A stretch of 64,000 nt of DNA from Cryptomeria japonica. Taxonomy: Eukaryota; Streptophyta; Pinopsida; Cupressales; Cupressaceae. How positions within the stretch are numbered: the first letter of the stretch is position 1; every line of letters begins with the position of its first letter. Below are positions 45,831-59,435 of the stretch, one piece after another. The notes under the pieces are model-generated. The model made no database searches. It saw only the letters and a list, made by a program, of their open reading frames with translations, and was not told the origin of the DNA. The stretch covers positions 19,116,547 through 19,180,546 of the forward strand of contig NC_081405.1 of the NCBI RefSeq assembly GCF_030272615.1, written 5' to 3'. The position numbers and the translations under genes were made by a program.

Positions 45831-46250
45831 TTTTTGCACTAGTCTTTTTCTCCGATATGGCCGTTTTTTTTTTTAAAATCAGGACTAGTCTAATCTACCG
45901 GGCCCACCATCCTTTCGTTGCTTCATGAAAGATAAACTCCATGCTATTTCGCCCACTGAAATAACACAGACCGTCGGATCCTTTTCAAGATGCACCTTCT
46001 TTACTTTCCACATCATCCTCACGCTGGGCCCACTTCCCTTTCGCTTCTTCGCAAAAGATAAACTCTGAGCATCTTTCCTTTACGAAACAACGCAGGTTGT
46101 TGGATCAACTGGAAGATATCGTCCGTAAACCTTCATTCTTTAACCCACCAACCGGGCCCGCCACTCTTTTTTCGCGGCTTCGCGAAAGGTAAAGTTCAGG
46201 CTATTTTCCTTTGCAAATTTACGCACATCATCGGATCTACCAGAACTTGC
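45831..46250 (+). repeat. second copy of the GCGAAAGATAAACT module and its continuation
   Basis: 45,885-46,060 repeats 43,871-44,040 closely. It continues with two further short cycles of CTTTCG...GCGAAAG(A/G)TAAA (about 46,045 and 46,185), a loose tandem of about 130 bases. No gene. Confidence 0.75.
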
Positions 46251-46680
46251 ATGGTTTTTATGGGACCTAACATTGGGTTATCGGGAGGTCCCAATTTATG
46301 TTACCCCGATACCCGATGCACTAAATGGAGAAGGGGACTCTATTAGAGAGACTCTCTCTGATAAAGTGATACCAAGCAAGAAGGAGAGTCAGACTCATCG
46401 GGATAACATACATTGTCGGGGAGATGCGTTTTGAGTTATCTCGATGCCCGATGAGGAAGATGAGCTTGGCACGAACGAAGTAGTCCAAATCAGTCTGACT
46501 CAGCGAAAGCGACTAACACACGATGTTAGTCAAATTCGCCATTTTGTGGGGCAAAAGGAAGGCCACAGCTATTCTATCTCCAAAACAGACATGTCATACA
46601 GCGTGTTAGTGACAGGTTAGTCAATCACAACCGTTAACTTCAAAATCGATGGTGTAAAATGCCGACTAACATGCATGTTA
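46251..46680 (+). repeat. ATCGGG-rich module, first copy, plus one 84-bp-type unit
   Basis: Contains CCCAATTTATGTTACCCCG, CACTAAATGGAGAAGG, AGTGATACCAAGCAAGAAG and TTTTGAGTTATC. The same series recurs 530 bases on (46,817-47,010). A partial 84-bp-type unit sits at about 46,498-46,560. Confidence 0.8.
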
Positions 46681-49345
<2,665 letters not shown>

Positions 49346-50095
49346 AATAAAGGGCTTTCGTTGATTCGCGGGCTATGTGGCCGCCATTTCCTTTTACCTC
49401 GTGAAACAGTGAATTTGACTAACATGGCGTGTTAGTCGCTTTCGCTGATTTGTGGACTGTGTGGCCACCATTTCCTTTTGCCTCACGAAACAACAAATTC
49501 GACTAACATAGCGTGTTAGTCACTTTCGCTGATTCGTAGACTACGTGGCCACCATTTCCTTTTGGACTGAGAAACAACGAATTTGACTAACATAGCGTGT
49601 TAGTCGCTTTTGGGTTGTTTCGGTCTTATCAACGTAGGCTTCCCCGATGTAGGATGACATGGAAAGTAAAGAAGGTGCATCTTGAAAAGGATCCGACGGT
49701 TTGCGTTATTTCGATGGGAGAAATAGCATGGAGTTTATCTTTCGCGAAGCAGCGAAAGGATGGTGGGCCTGACTGATTAGACTAGGATGTTTCACGAGGC
49801 AAAAGGAAATGGTGGCCACACAGTCCGCGAATCAGCGAAAGCGACTAACACGCCATGTTAGTCGAATTCGCTATTTCGCAAGGAAAAATAAATGGCGGCC
49901 ACGCAGCCCGCGAATCAGCGAAAGCGACTAACACACCATGTTAGTCGAATTCACAGGTTTCGTAGGGCAAAAGAAAATGGCGGCCACACAGCCCATGAAT
50001 CAGCGAAAGCTACTAACATGCTATGTTAGTCGAATTTGTTGTTTCGCGGGGCAAAAGGAAATGGCGGCCACGCAGTCCGCGAACCAATAATAATA
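49346..50095. repeat. further 84-bp units in both orientations and an inverted module
   Basis: 49,350-49,615: about three units in minus orientation. 49,645-49,795: the inverted copy of the 43,871 module (GTAAAGAAGGTGCATCTTGA, TTTCGCGAAGCAGCGAAAG). 49,795-50,095: about four units in plus orientation, with the same variant order as at 27,470. So the last two make yet another short inverted pair with 48.7-49.6 kb. Confidence 0.8.
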
Positions 50096-51033
50096 AATTG
50101 TAATTATTAATAATTTTTCTCTTCAGAAAAATAAACTGTAATTTTGGGGGCTTCAAAGCCATACTGATAAGGCTGTAGGTAAAACTTGAGCATATGTTAC
50201 ATATGCCTCATCCATTATCTGCACTAACCATTGTGACTATAAATTTTTTAAAGCAAACATGACTGTGAATTTCATAAAGCAATACGAAGAAAAAAAAATG
50301 AAAAAAAAATTGAAGACAAATTTTTTCGTAGTCTACAATAATAATAATAGACTGAAATATCTCTGAAACGTAAAGGGGAAAAAATGTTATCTATTTTCTT
50401 CATACACTAGTAGATTATGAAGTGTGATTCATTCACATATTATGAAGTGCGATTCATTCACAGATTATGAAGTGCGATTCATTCACACATTTTATAAAAT
50501 ACAATCACTTCACATTCATAGTACCCAAGAGTCACATTAAAATATAGACAAAACTTTTCTTATTCAAAGAATGTGACATTGATTAACATGAAATGTCTCT
50601 AGGTATGAGAGTACAAACTTTTTCCACTGATGTTCGATCCAACTCTATGATGGAAAAAACCTCACAAAATAAACTCTATATCTACAACGACATTGATTTC
50701 AATATTTCAGATTCAAAAACACCACTGGAGAAGCATGACAAAGACTACGAAAGAACCAAGGGAAATTATTCTTCTGTAACTCTAGACATCGTTTTAATCA
50801 TACCCAGCTACAACAAAAAAACAAGACAAAATTTTTCTTTACACTAGGTCGTTTGTACTTAAGAAAAGATAAAATATCAAGCATTTACAACCCTAGCAAT
50901 CCGTGCATTCTGTGCTTAGATAATGTTATGATAATCAAATGCTCAAAAATAACATTCACACACTACTTTCTGTCCATACATCCTTTAAATATTGCAATGC
51001 AAACTTTGAACAATAAACCCAATTTTATGTTTA
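50096..51033. repeat. AT-rich flank with a 25-bp tandem repeat (3 copies)
   Basis: ATTATGAAGTGYGATTCATTCACA at 50,414, 50,439 and 50,464 (exact 25-base period). The rest is AT-rich. ORF 50593-50847 has no recognisable motif; I see no gene. Confidence 0.7.
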
Positions 51034-51700
51034 TCATGGAGACAGAGCAACTTGATGGGTGGTAGGATCATGATAATCAGATTGATGAATCCAAATTTCT
51101 GCTCTCCCTTCTTTAATACTTTTGGTTTTGTACCCATACCCTTCTGGAAAAAATCTGATTTCTTTCTTTCTTTTGGCTTCTCCAAGCTGTTACAGATAAA
51201 GAAACAACAATTCATGCTTGTGCATCACAGATAAAAGAAATAAAACACTGAATATGCAGTCGGAGGAAAAAATATGTTATGGGTATTTTAAGTATCAATA
51301 CCTTATCTCCTAAGATTGGTCTGCCATTGAAATCTTTCCCATGCAAACTGATTTGACTATGGGCAACAAAAATATTTGCAGAAATCATCACTGTTATTAA
51401 CAACTACAATATAGACTAATAGATTTCATTAATATGTAACTCAAACCTATGTCATTCAATGCCTCAGTTGAAGTTGCCAAAATGCATATCAACATGAAAG
51501 AATAATGCGAGAAATCTCCCAGAAAAGTCTTTGATCCATCCACGCTAGGAAAATAAGGCGGCTCCTTATAGATCTGAGACAAAACGTCGGGAGCACCGCT
51601 TCTATAAGACAAACCCTTCATCTCCATGCTTCCCATGACGACAACGACCAGCACCAGCAAGAAAAACCTCTTAACCCCAATCCGGTTGCGACATCCAAAC
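51034..51700 (-). CDS. possible small spliced gene, unknown product
   Basis: Not recognised. On the minus strand there are three open stretches with good splice signals. Exon A, 51,700-51,447, begins after a pyrimidine-rich acceptor (TTTTTTGATGCTAG) and reads VKRFFLLVLVVVVMGS (signal-peptide-like) then SYRSGAPDVLSQIYKEPPYF, with a donor ATAG/GTTTGAG. Exon B ends GKDFNGRPILGDK at a donor AAG/GTATTG (51,302); its acceptor may be at 51,356 (TTGTTGCCCATAG) or further right, but the phases of A and B do not agree cleanly for the best acceptor. Exon C, 51,186-51,034, follows TCTGTAACAG in phase 0: LGEAKRKKEIRFFPEGYGYK and on to a TGA. No in-frame ATG precedes the hydrophobic stretch, so an upstream exon would be needed, or translation starts at ATG 51,636 (MGSMEMKG). 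Alternative: a pseudogene or chance. Confidence 0.35.
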
Positions 51701-51779
51701 CTAGCATCAAAAAATGGAAATGAAATTGCAGCATCAGAAAATGAAAATGGAATTCAATAGCGGTAGAATTCAAAACAAA

Positions 51780-52075
51780 TATGTTTGAAATTATGTTTGG
51801 GCGAGAGCGGGAGAGGAGTTTTAAAATTGAAATTCAAATTTTTGGACACACGTGGTTACAAACTGTAGGCGTGCCCGTGAGGCGTGACCGGGAGAGTGGT
51901 CGACAAATATTAGCCGTGTGCAAATGCTTTCCGTCAATCGCAAACGACAACATGCCTCCACGTCAGAAGCCTGATGGTGGGTCCCGGAACATGTTGTATG
52001 GGGCTGTATGGCATGAAAGGGCATGCGATTTTGGAGCCGCATCATGGCATGGCATGCCGTTTTGGAGCCAGAATA
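51780..52075 (-). repeat. right copy of the diverged inverted repeat (partner 27,085-27,430)
   Basis: Its reverse complement carries TATTCTGGCTCCAAAA, GGGACCCACCATCA and GGAGGCATGTTGTCGTTTGC in the same order as the left copy. It lies just upstream (on the minus strand) of the possible gene at 51.0-51.7 kb, so it may be that gene's promoter region, duplicated and inverted at 27 kb. Confidence 0.7.
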
Positions 52076-52079
52076 GCTA

Positions 52080-52405
52080 TACATATATATACATACATAT
52101 ACATATGCACGCGCACACACACACACACACATACACACATACGTGTGTGTGTATTTTATTGGCGATTTCATGAATTCATTGCCATTAGTAGACAAGGCAC
52201 ATCACATCACATTGAGTCCGGACTCTGCATGATGTATCGATAAGCGCACCCTCTTTGACACGTGAAGGGTGACACGTACCTAAAATCCATCAATAATTTT
52301 AAACCGTTCGATGATCGTAGATCAATGGCTGAGAGCCCCCTCCTTTCTATCCGACAAATTGTAGAAAGCTATACTAGAATTCTGCAATTGTATCCTCCTA
52401 TATAT

Positions 52406-52450
<45 letters not shown>

Positions 52451-52510
52451 CACACACACACACACATACATATATACACATACATATATATACATATACA
52501 TATTCACAAA
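52080..52510. repeat. TA/CA microsatellites flanking a short unique segment
   Basis: 52,080-52,150 (ATACAT, CA, GT) and 52,400-52,505 ((GT)n about 37 bases, then (CA)n, then ATACAT). Between them is ordinary sequence without a gene. Overlapping ORFs are artefacts. Confidence 0.9.
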
Positions 52511-54200
52511 GTAATGTCATATTCCTAAAAACATATACATATAGCTATAGATGTATTTATTTTATGTATGAACATATACTTTTCTCCTCTCACATACATA
52601 TCGCTCTTATTATAGAAACATCCAATTGACGAAATAATCAAACTAACATTGATGATCTCAGGCCCTATGCACTTTAACTTGACACAAGATCGACATTAGG
52701 GTTTATGATGACTTTAACCAAAACAAGGATAAAGACTTAGAACTTAAGACCAAAGTACTTACTAGAACTTCACTAGCAATTCAGTGCATAATGGACTAAA
52801 GATGTCATCATTACAATTCCCATTTGTCTATATTTCTCTCCCGGATGATGACGCTGATTTACCTCTTCTTCTGGATAGCAGTTGGTCAATTCAAACACGT
52901 GATTAGACCATATTCGTTTTTAGGGTTAGATAACTAAAATTCATCTTGCATAATCAAATATACATCCAAACAAGCATTTCTAAGCTATGTCATTGCAACT
53001 TCTATAACATATTAGAATTAAATCGACATCTCATCTTGTCATAACAGACATACTTTCATAATCATAGCAATTACTAACCATTTACCATGATAGTCAAAAG
53101 TAGAATTTTCTAGAATTGGAATGAAATACTATGTAAAATTTGGGGATGTGACAAAACTTAAAACTAATTTAAATATCTAAATTTTAACTCAAGAATGATT
53201 GGTAGAAGGTATATTATTAGAATTTGTTTACCTCAATCTTTGATATTTGAATTTGTGCAATGATATGTAGTATTTAGAAAACATCTTTGGCGAATCTATT
53301 GTATTACAAGGTTCAAGTTATAGTCAATTAGACCTTGGATGAATTGATTCAATGGCGATGAATCAAAGTTGAGAACAACAAGCAAGTTTGTAGTATGCTC
53401 CTAGGATGATGATGCAATGTTGACATAAATCTTTTATCTATTTGCAATCAAGTTCTAGATGTGCTCAATAAAATCCCTCTCTCAAATTTATATGATTCAC
53501 GTGAGCAAGGATTAGTCTTTAAATACACTACCTTAGCATGCAATCTGGAACAATTTGCAATTTAATTGGTTGACATTGACTAATATAAAAAGCGACAAGG
53601 TTTAAAATTTAAAATTTAGGAGTTAGATCCATAGACATAAAGATCATCTAAATCACTACAATATCTATATTAAAATATAAAATATAAAAGGATAAATCTA
53701 AGAATTGAACACAATATATAAGAATGAATGATACCTAAATCAAAATTGAATCTCAATACAAACTACATTTAAAGACAATATAATCTACTTATTTATGAAA
53801 AAATTATCTTTCAAAAATATTTGATTTTTACTACCCATAATTGAGTCCTCAAGTGCCCATAAAAAAGACAAGTAGAGGCTAAGCTTTAACTATTATATTG
53901 TTGTATTTCACTTTTTTTTTTTAAAGTGAAAAAAAAAAGTCTTTGTGCCTGCGTATCAAAACGCAGAGCAAAGTAGTTTGCTTGCAAAACTTGAAAACTT
54001 GAAAACCTATTAAATGTGATTCTGTCATAAGAATTTACAGCTTATGAATACTAATTTATGTTATCTAAGATTAATGCTCTCAGATCAGATATTCATTTTT
54101 CTTTATCAATGAATTTGTCCGAGTTTTCTGCAGAACAGAGGGAATTTTGAATGCTTATTAACTTCTGCGGAGGATTCGAATAAAATAAATACATACATAC
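52511..54200. other. intergenic region upstream of the oligoribonuclease gene
   Basis: No ORF or repeat family recognised. A long A/T hairpin lies at about 53,909-53,940 (CACTT, T-run, AAAGTG, A-run). The promoter of the gene at 54,201 must lie here, but no clear TATA box is near. An in-frame TAA at 54,186 is the last stop before the start codon. Confidence 0.5.
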
Positions 54201-54309
54201 ATGAATAATATTTCAAACAGTTTTGCCGCTTTATCGTTGGATTCCAGTGATCCTCGGGAAGACTGCGCTCAGCCCAATTTATCCACGGAAAAAGGCCGCA
54301 AAATGACCA
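54201..54309 (+). CDS. ORN: oligoribonuclease, exon 1
   Basis: Oligoribonuclease is a DEDDh 3'-5' exonuclease that clears 2-5 nt RNA fragments. Exon 1 encodes the non-catalytic N-terminus: MNNISNSFAALSLDSSDPRE and on to KGRKMT, 36 codons plus one base. The start is the first ATG after an in-frame TAA at 54,186. The exon ends at a donor CCA/GTAAGCC (intron from 54,310). The leftover base (phase 1) joins AA at 61,662 to make a Lys codon, and the frame then runs straight into the catalytic domain. Linking this exon to exon 2 over 7.35 kb is my inference from phase, splice sites and the NAF-L-D style start shared with plant homologues; a cDNA would settle it. Confidence 0.7.
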
Positions 54310-56421
54310 GTAAGCCGTTAATTGTAATTCTGTAACGAATTATGTTAGGTTCTTGTTTCTGTATACGCTTGAGTTCTGGAAACTCTCAGTCAAATTTTAA
54401 AGGCTTTCAACTTGAAATACAGTCTATAGTGCATAGTCTTTTATTGAGCTGCATGATATCATATATAAAGCCTTTTGAAAGCAAACAAACTAAATCATGT
54501 TTTTTTAACAGAAAATGTTACAATTTCTCTGGCCAAACAGGGCGGGGCTCGAGTCCAACCTCAAGACTGATGGGAAAAGAAACCTTCCCTTTGTTAACGC
54601 CCTAGAGAAACAGCATTTTATCACCACAACCAGGCTTAAGCCATTGCTAGACGAATTTAATATATACTATGTATAATTATTATAAGCCAGGTGATCGAGT
54701 TGAAGTTGGAGTTGCCTCATCTTTAAGATGGGCACCTTTCCAGGGTTGCAGTTTCTTTATTAATGCTTGGAATTCTAAAATGCAAGATGCATTAGAAAGC
54801 TTAAGATTTTATTTGAGTGACTTCTCTTTGCTTTGGCAAATCTGATCTGGAAAATGCTCCATAAGCCCTCGGAAACGCAACATATCAACATGTCTTAAAC
54901 CATCCCAACAAAAAATGGAAAATGAAAATAGACCATTTTAGTGAGTTTTACCTCATGACAGATGCTTAGTGCTGAAACGTTTGTCACACACATTTCAATA
55001 TTTTGTTAGAATAGCTCTGGTTTCTTTTTTTTTTCTATTTTCATTTACTGCTGAAATTAACTATAAATGCGTAATTCAGCCGGATGGTGGAAATTGGAAC
55101 ACGAATATGATCCAAAATGTCGATCTTATTGTTAACAAAAGCTGCACAGTTTTCTTCAAAAGACTTTGCAATTCTGTTGTGGACCGTGAAAATGTAATGC
55201 TCCTAATTGTAATTGCACTGCTATCTGTATGTAAAAGCTAGAGAGAAATTGTTGTAGCTAAGATTGTGAAGAGAGACAGTGGTAGCTTCACATGTGTTCT
55301 CAGAGATTGCTATTTCGTTTATATCAAATGTTTGTAGCAAAGCAAAGAGCCTGAATAGAGATTGTGGTAGCTTCATATCACTTCTCAAAGATTGCTATCT
55401 CGTTTCTATCAATCAGAAAGTTTCGTGGCTTCACAGTTCTTCTCAAACATAGCTATATATATCTATCAATATATCAAAGTAGTTAGCATCTTTATTCCCT
55501 ACAAATATTATTTGTTTTCTGGATATTTTTATTTTGTTTGTTCATAGTTAATTGGTTATTGCAATTGTATCAATGCTACACTTGTTGCAATTAAATGCTT
55601 CCTCCTACAACAAAGCTAAGTTTTAACAATTTAGTGTGTTATCCATCAGATTGCCAATCACATCTGGAGCACCAGCTTAAAGACAGGGTCTGTCCATAAT
55701 CACTAACAGTAGTAAGTAGTTGTCTGTTATACTACACCTGACCTGTCAGAGGCTAGCCAACTACCAAGCTAAACCGGATCCGTCAGAAACAGAAAGAGCT
55801 GGAGATTATCATTAGATAGGGCAGTTAGAGCTAGCCTCCCCATTGCCATGATTCACAAAGTTGAGCTGCTTGCTTTCTTTCACCAGGCTTTAGTGCACCC
55901 TCATGTCCATACTCTAGCTTTTGCGGAGCTTCATGAGGAAAAATGTTACAGAAGCGCACATTTATAGAAGCTTAGAAATTAAAATAATTTGTAAAAAAAA
56001 GGAATTTATAAAAAGATATATGTGTTTTATAGAAATTTTAACCTATCTCAACTTTTAGATTGTGAATATCTTATTAAAAGAATCTGAGAAAATAGCCTAT
56101 TAATGAATATTAGTCATCTGAATTATCTTTCCTTCAAGAGGCCTTTCTGGAGATTTGGAATAGCATGAACATCCACAAAGCCGTAGCATGAAATTCTGTT
56201 TGCATAATATTAATTGTTTAATACTAACAGGGATCAAGCAGAAGATGAACCATCAAAACCTTTGTTATAGCTGAAGCCTGAAACAGTGATATTGGAACTG
56301 CCACTGGGTTAGGCTTGTAACTGCTGAAGACTTGGCACTCTGTCCCACACAGCTCATCATCAAATCAAATTTCATGTGCATCACCTCCACTATCATATAT
56401 AATAGGGAACTGTGGGCGGGG

Positions 56422-57243
56422 TGTTAGTTTAGGATCAGACTGATAACAGAAAGCAGAAAATAACAAATGCAACACACATAACACGGCAGTACCCTGGGAA
56501 AACCTCCCTCTTGGAGGTGAAAAACACAGCAACAAAAGATCTCAGATTATATTAATTAAGCTCAGTAGCAGATTTACAATCTTGCTTCACACATGAAGAA
56601 TACTTCAAATTAGGGCACACATTAGGGCAACTTATCTTGCTGTAGGTGATACAATACGCTGAAGGCTATATCCTTGAATACTTCGCTGCCCTAGATGAAG
56701 TTCACTGTTACTGTTAATGGATTCGGCAGCTTGAAAGGAAGTTCGCCAGCCTTGTATGATGTTCGCTCAGCCAAGAATGATGTTCGCCCAACCAAGTATG
56801 ATGTTTGCTCAGCCAAGAAAGTAATCAGGATGAATTTGCTGGACTGAAACACTAATTAGCTTAACAAAGGCAGATCGCTGATCAGTAGACAGAGATAGTT
56901 CACTGTATGTGAATTGGTATTGATGATTACAAATCAACTTGTATATATATATGCCTCAATGCCTCCTAATAGACCTTAGGTCGGCCTTATTGTTTTGGCG
57001 CCAAGAATAGGATCAGACCTATAAATTACAAGTTACATTCATATAGGTCTTGTCCAATACAATTACAAGTTACATATAGGTCTTGCTCAATTACAAGTTA
57101 CAAGTGACGCCCGATTAGAGCCAGACGTAAACAATGTTTACATATCAATTTGAACCATCAATATGGCTAAGGCCGGCAGGCCACTTAGCCATCAAGTGTA
57201 CTAGGTCGGCCCTAGAAGGATTCAACCTAGCTACACATCAACA
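56422..57243 (-). repeat. 3' LTR (element on minus strand)
   Basis: Aligns with 58,615-59,435 throughout. Contains repeats of GATGTTCGCYCAGCCAAG(A/T)A-type words (about 56,758-56,822). Confidence 0.92.
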
Positions 57244-57660
57244 CTCCCTCTTAGCTAGGGAGGATTCCTTCTCAATAACCGAGTCACATAGTGACAACCA
57301 TCATGGCTACTCCCATGAAAAATGCAAATGAACACAACCACCATGGCTACTCCTAGAGGGTGGGTCCACCATGGCTACTCCCATGGATGGAAACCAAATA
57401 AACATCATGACGTTCACCATAGCTACTCCCAGAGGGTGAACAAACAAAAGTGCTAAGTCATGAAATTTCTTCCATGACATCCACCATGCCTACTCATAGA
57501 GGGTGGATCCACCATACCTACTCGCAGAGGGTGGAACAAGGGCTTTCACCTCAAACTTCTCTCACAGAGAAGAATGCATTAACCAAAAGCTGAAATGTTA
57601 GGTTCCCTCTGAAGCTGAAATGTCAGGTTCTCTCTGAAGCTGAACTGACATTTCCTCCTT
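57244..57660 (-). repeat. non-coding tail of the gag-only element with tandem motifs
   Basis: About seven copies of CCACCATGGCTACTCCCA with AGAGGGTGG tails (57,297-57,535), then three copies of GAAGCTGAAATGTYAGGTTC (57,590-57,650). No ORF. Confidence 0.8.
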
Positions 57661-58518
57661 TTAGAATAAGAAATCTTCTGAGTTGACATTTGACCTTGGC
57701 TCCTCCCGAGGTTTCCCTATGTCAACTTCCGTAGAAGAAGCTAGAGGAGTAGACATGAATTTGCACACTCGAGCATAGTGAGCAAACTTATCACACCTAA
57801 AACATTGAATGTGAGATAAGTCCTTCTTCCTTTTTGATTCAGAGATAGGATCTGATTCTCTGTCTCTATACCACTTCCTTCTTTTGCCTCTTTCCATATG
57901 TGTGGCAAGGACTTGATTTTCCACATCATAATGATCATGCTCAATTCCTCTCGCTATCAATCTTGACTCTTCTTGAATGCAATCCGCACGAAGACAATCA
58001 AACTTGGGAAGTTTCGATCTTGTACTAATTCCTTGAATGTAAGACTCCCAGGATGTAGGAAGACCATTAAGAGCCAACATGGTGAAGTCCTTAACATGAC
58101 CAATAGAAGAGAGCTGATTTCTCAACTCAGAGATCCTCATGAAGTAAGCAATAACAGTTTTTCCTTTTGCCATCTTGATGTGATGAAGTTGTTGCTTTAA
58201 GGCTAGAGCACGGCTCGTGTTGTTGATCTCATACATCCCTTCCAATGTCTTGAACATGTCTGTGGCTTAAGACATCTTGGAAATGATAGGCACAAGATGG
58301 TCCTTCACTGAGTCAATCAGGATCTTCTTTGCTTTGACAAAATTATTCTTGAATTGGAGTTTCTCTTCTTGATCTTCAGGTTCAGGCTGATCTTTTCCTT
58401 CTACAAACTGAAGTAGATCATTCTCTTCAAGTGAAATAATAACTCTAACCTTCCACGAGGTGAAGTTCAAAGCTCTGTCAAGTCTATCTTCAACCTTTAA
58501 ACCGGTCACCATCTTCAA
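57661..58518 (-). pseudogene. Copia-type gag with one in-frame stop
   Basis: Minus-strand Gag. 58,518-58,267 reads RALNFTSWKVRVIISLEEND (the N-terminal W-box region of Copia Gag), a TAA at 58,267 breaks it, and 58,257-57,661 in the same frame continues MFKTLEGMYEINNTSRALAL, YFMRISELRNQLSSIGH, LNGLPTSWESYIQGI and a zinc knuckle CFRCDKFAHYARVC, ending at TAG. This is the UBN2 capsid order: W-, LxxLY-, Y-xxL-xLR-xL-, LPxS(W/Y)-blocks. In the knuckle Gly before His is Ala. Apart from the one nonsense codon Gag is complete (about 285 residues), well kept for an element without pol. Confidence 0.85.
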
Positions 58519-58602
58519 TGCTGGAAATTGCTTGATGAAGGTGAAGTAGGAGAGAGTGCTTTGCTGCTGTCAGACAGTCTGATCACGATCGCTTCAAACC
58601 TT

Positions 58603-58614
58603 GCTCTGATACCA
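58603..58614 (-). promoter_or_regulatory. primer binding site (Met-tRNA) of the gag-only element
   Basis: GCTCTGATACCA on the plus strand, i.e. TGGTATCAGAGC on the minus strand, directly next to the LTR. Confidence 0.9.
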
Positions 58615-59435
58615 TGTTAGTTTAGGATCAGACTGATAACATAAAGCAGAAAATAACAAATGCAACACACATAACACAGCAATACCCTGGGAAAACCTCC
58701 CTCTTGGAGGTGAAAAACCCAGCAACAAAAGATCTCAGATTATATTAATGAAGCTTAGTAGCAGATTTACAATCTTGCTTCATACATGAAGCATGCTTCA
58801 AATTAGGGCACACATTAGGGCAACTTATCTTGCTGTAGGTGATACAATATGCTGAAGGCTATGTCCTTGAATACTTCGCTGCCCTAGATGAAGTTCACTG
58901 TTACTGTGAATGGATTCGGCAGCCTTGAAAGGAAGTTCACCAGCCTTGTATGATGTTCACTCAGCCAAGAATGATGTTCGCCCTGCCAAGTATGATGTTC
59001 ACTCAGGCAAGAAAGTAATCAGGATGAATTCACTGGACTGAAATACTAATTCGCTTGACAAAGGCAGATCGCTGATCAGTAGACAGAGATAGTTCGCTGT
59101 ATGTGAATTGGTATTGATGATTACAAATCAACTTGTATATATATGCCTCAATGCCTCCTAATAGACCTTAGGTCGGCCTTATTGTTTTGGTGCCAAGAAT
59201 AGGATCAGACCTATAAATTACAAGTTACATTCATATAGGTCTTGTCCAATACAATTACAAGTTACATATAGGTCTTGCTCAATTACAAGTTACATGTGAC
59301 GCCCGATTAGGGCCAGACTTAAACAATGTTTACATATCAAATTGAACCATCAATATGGCTAAGGCCGACAGGCCAGTTAGCCATCAAGTGTACTAGGTCG
59401 GCCCTAGAAGGATCCGACCTAGCTACACATCAACA
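58615..59435 (-). repeat. 5' LTR (element on minus strand)
   Basis: Same termini as the other LTR; ends at CATCAACA (59,435). Confidence 0.92.

Larger units (their letters stand above)
56422..59435 (-). mobile_element. gag-only LTR retrotransposon (Copia-type, non-autonomous), in intron
   Basis: Direct repeats of about 822 bp at 56,422-57,243 and 58,615-59,435, TGTTAG...CATCAACA as read here (TGTTGATG...CTAACA on the minus strand), enclose only 1.37 kb. On the minus strand the primer site TGGTATCAGAGC (58,603-58,614) abuts the 5' LTR and a purine tract AAGAGGGAG (57,244-57,252) abuts the 3' LTR. The flanks CGGGG and GGGGG may be a target-site duplication with one mismatch. Gag is present; there is no protease, integrase or RT. 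LTRs are about 95-97% alike by eye. Its transcription would oppose that of the host gene. Confidence 0.9.
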
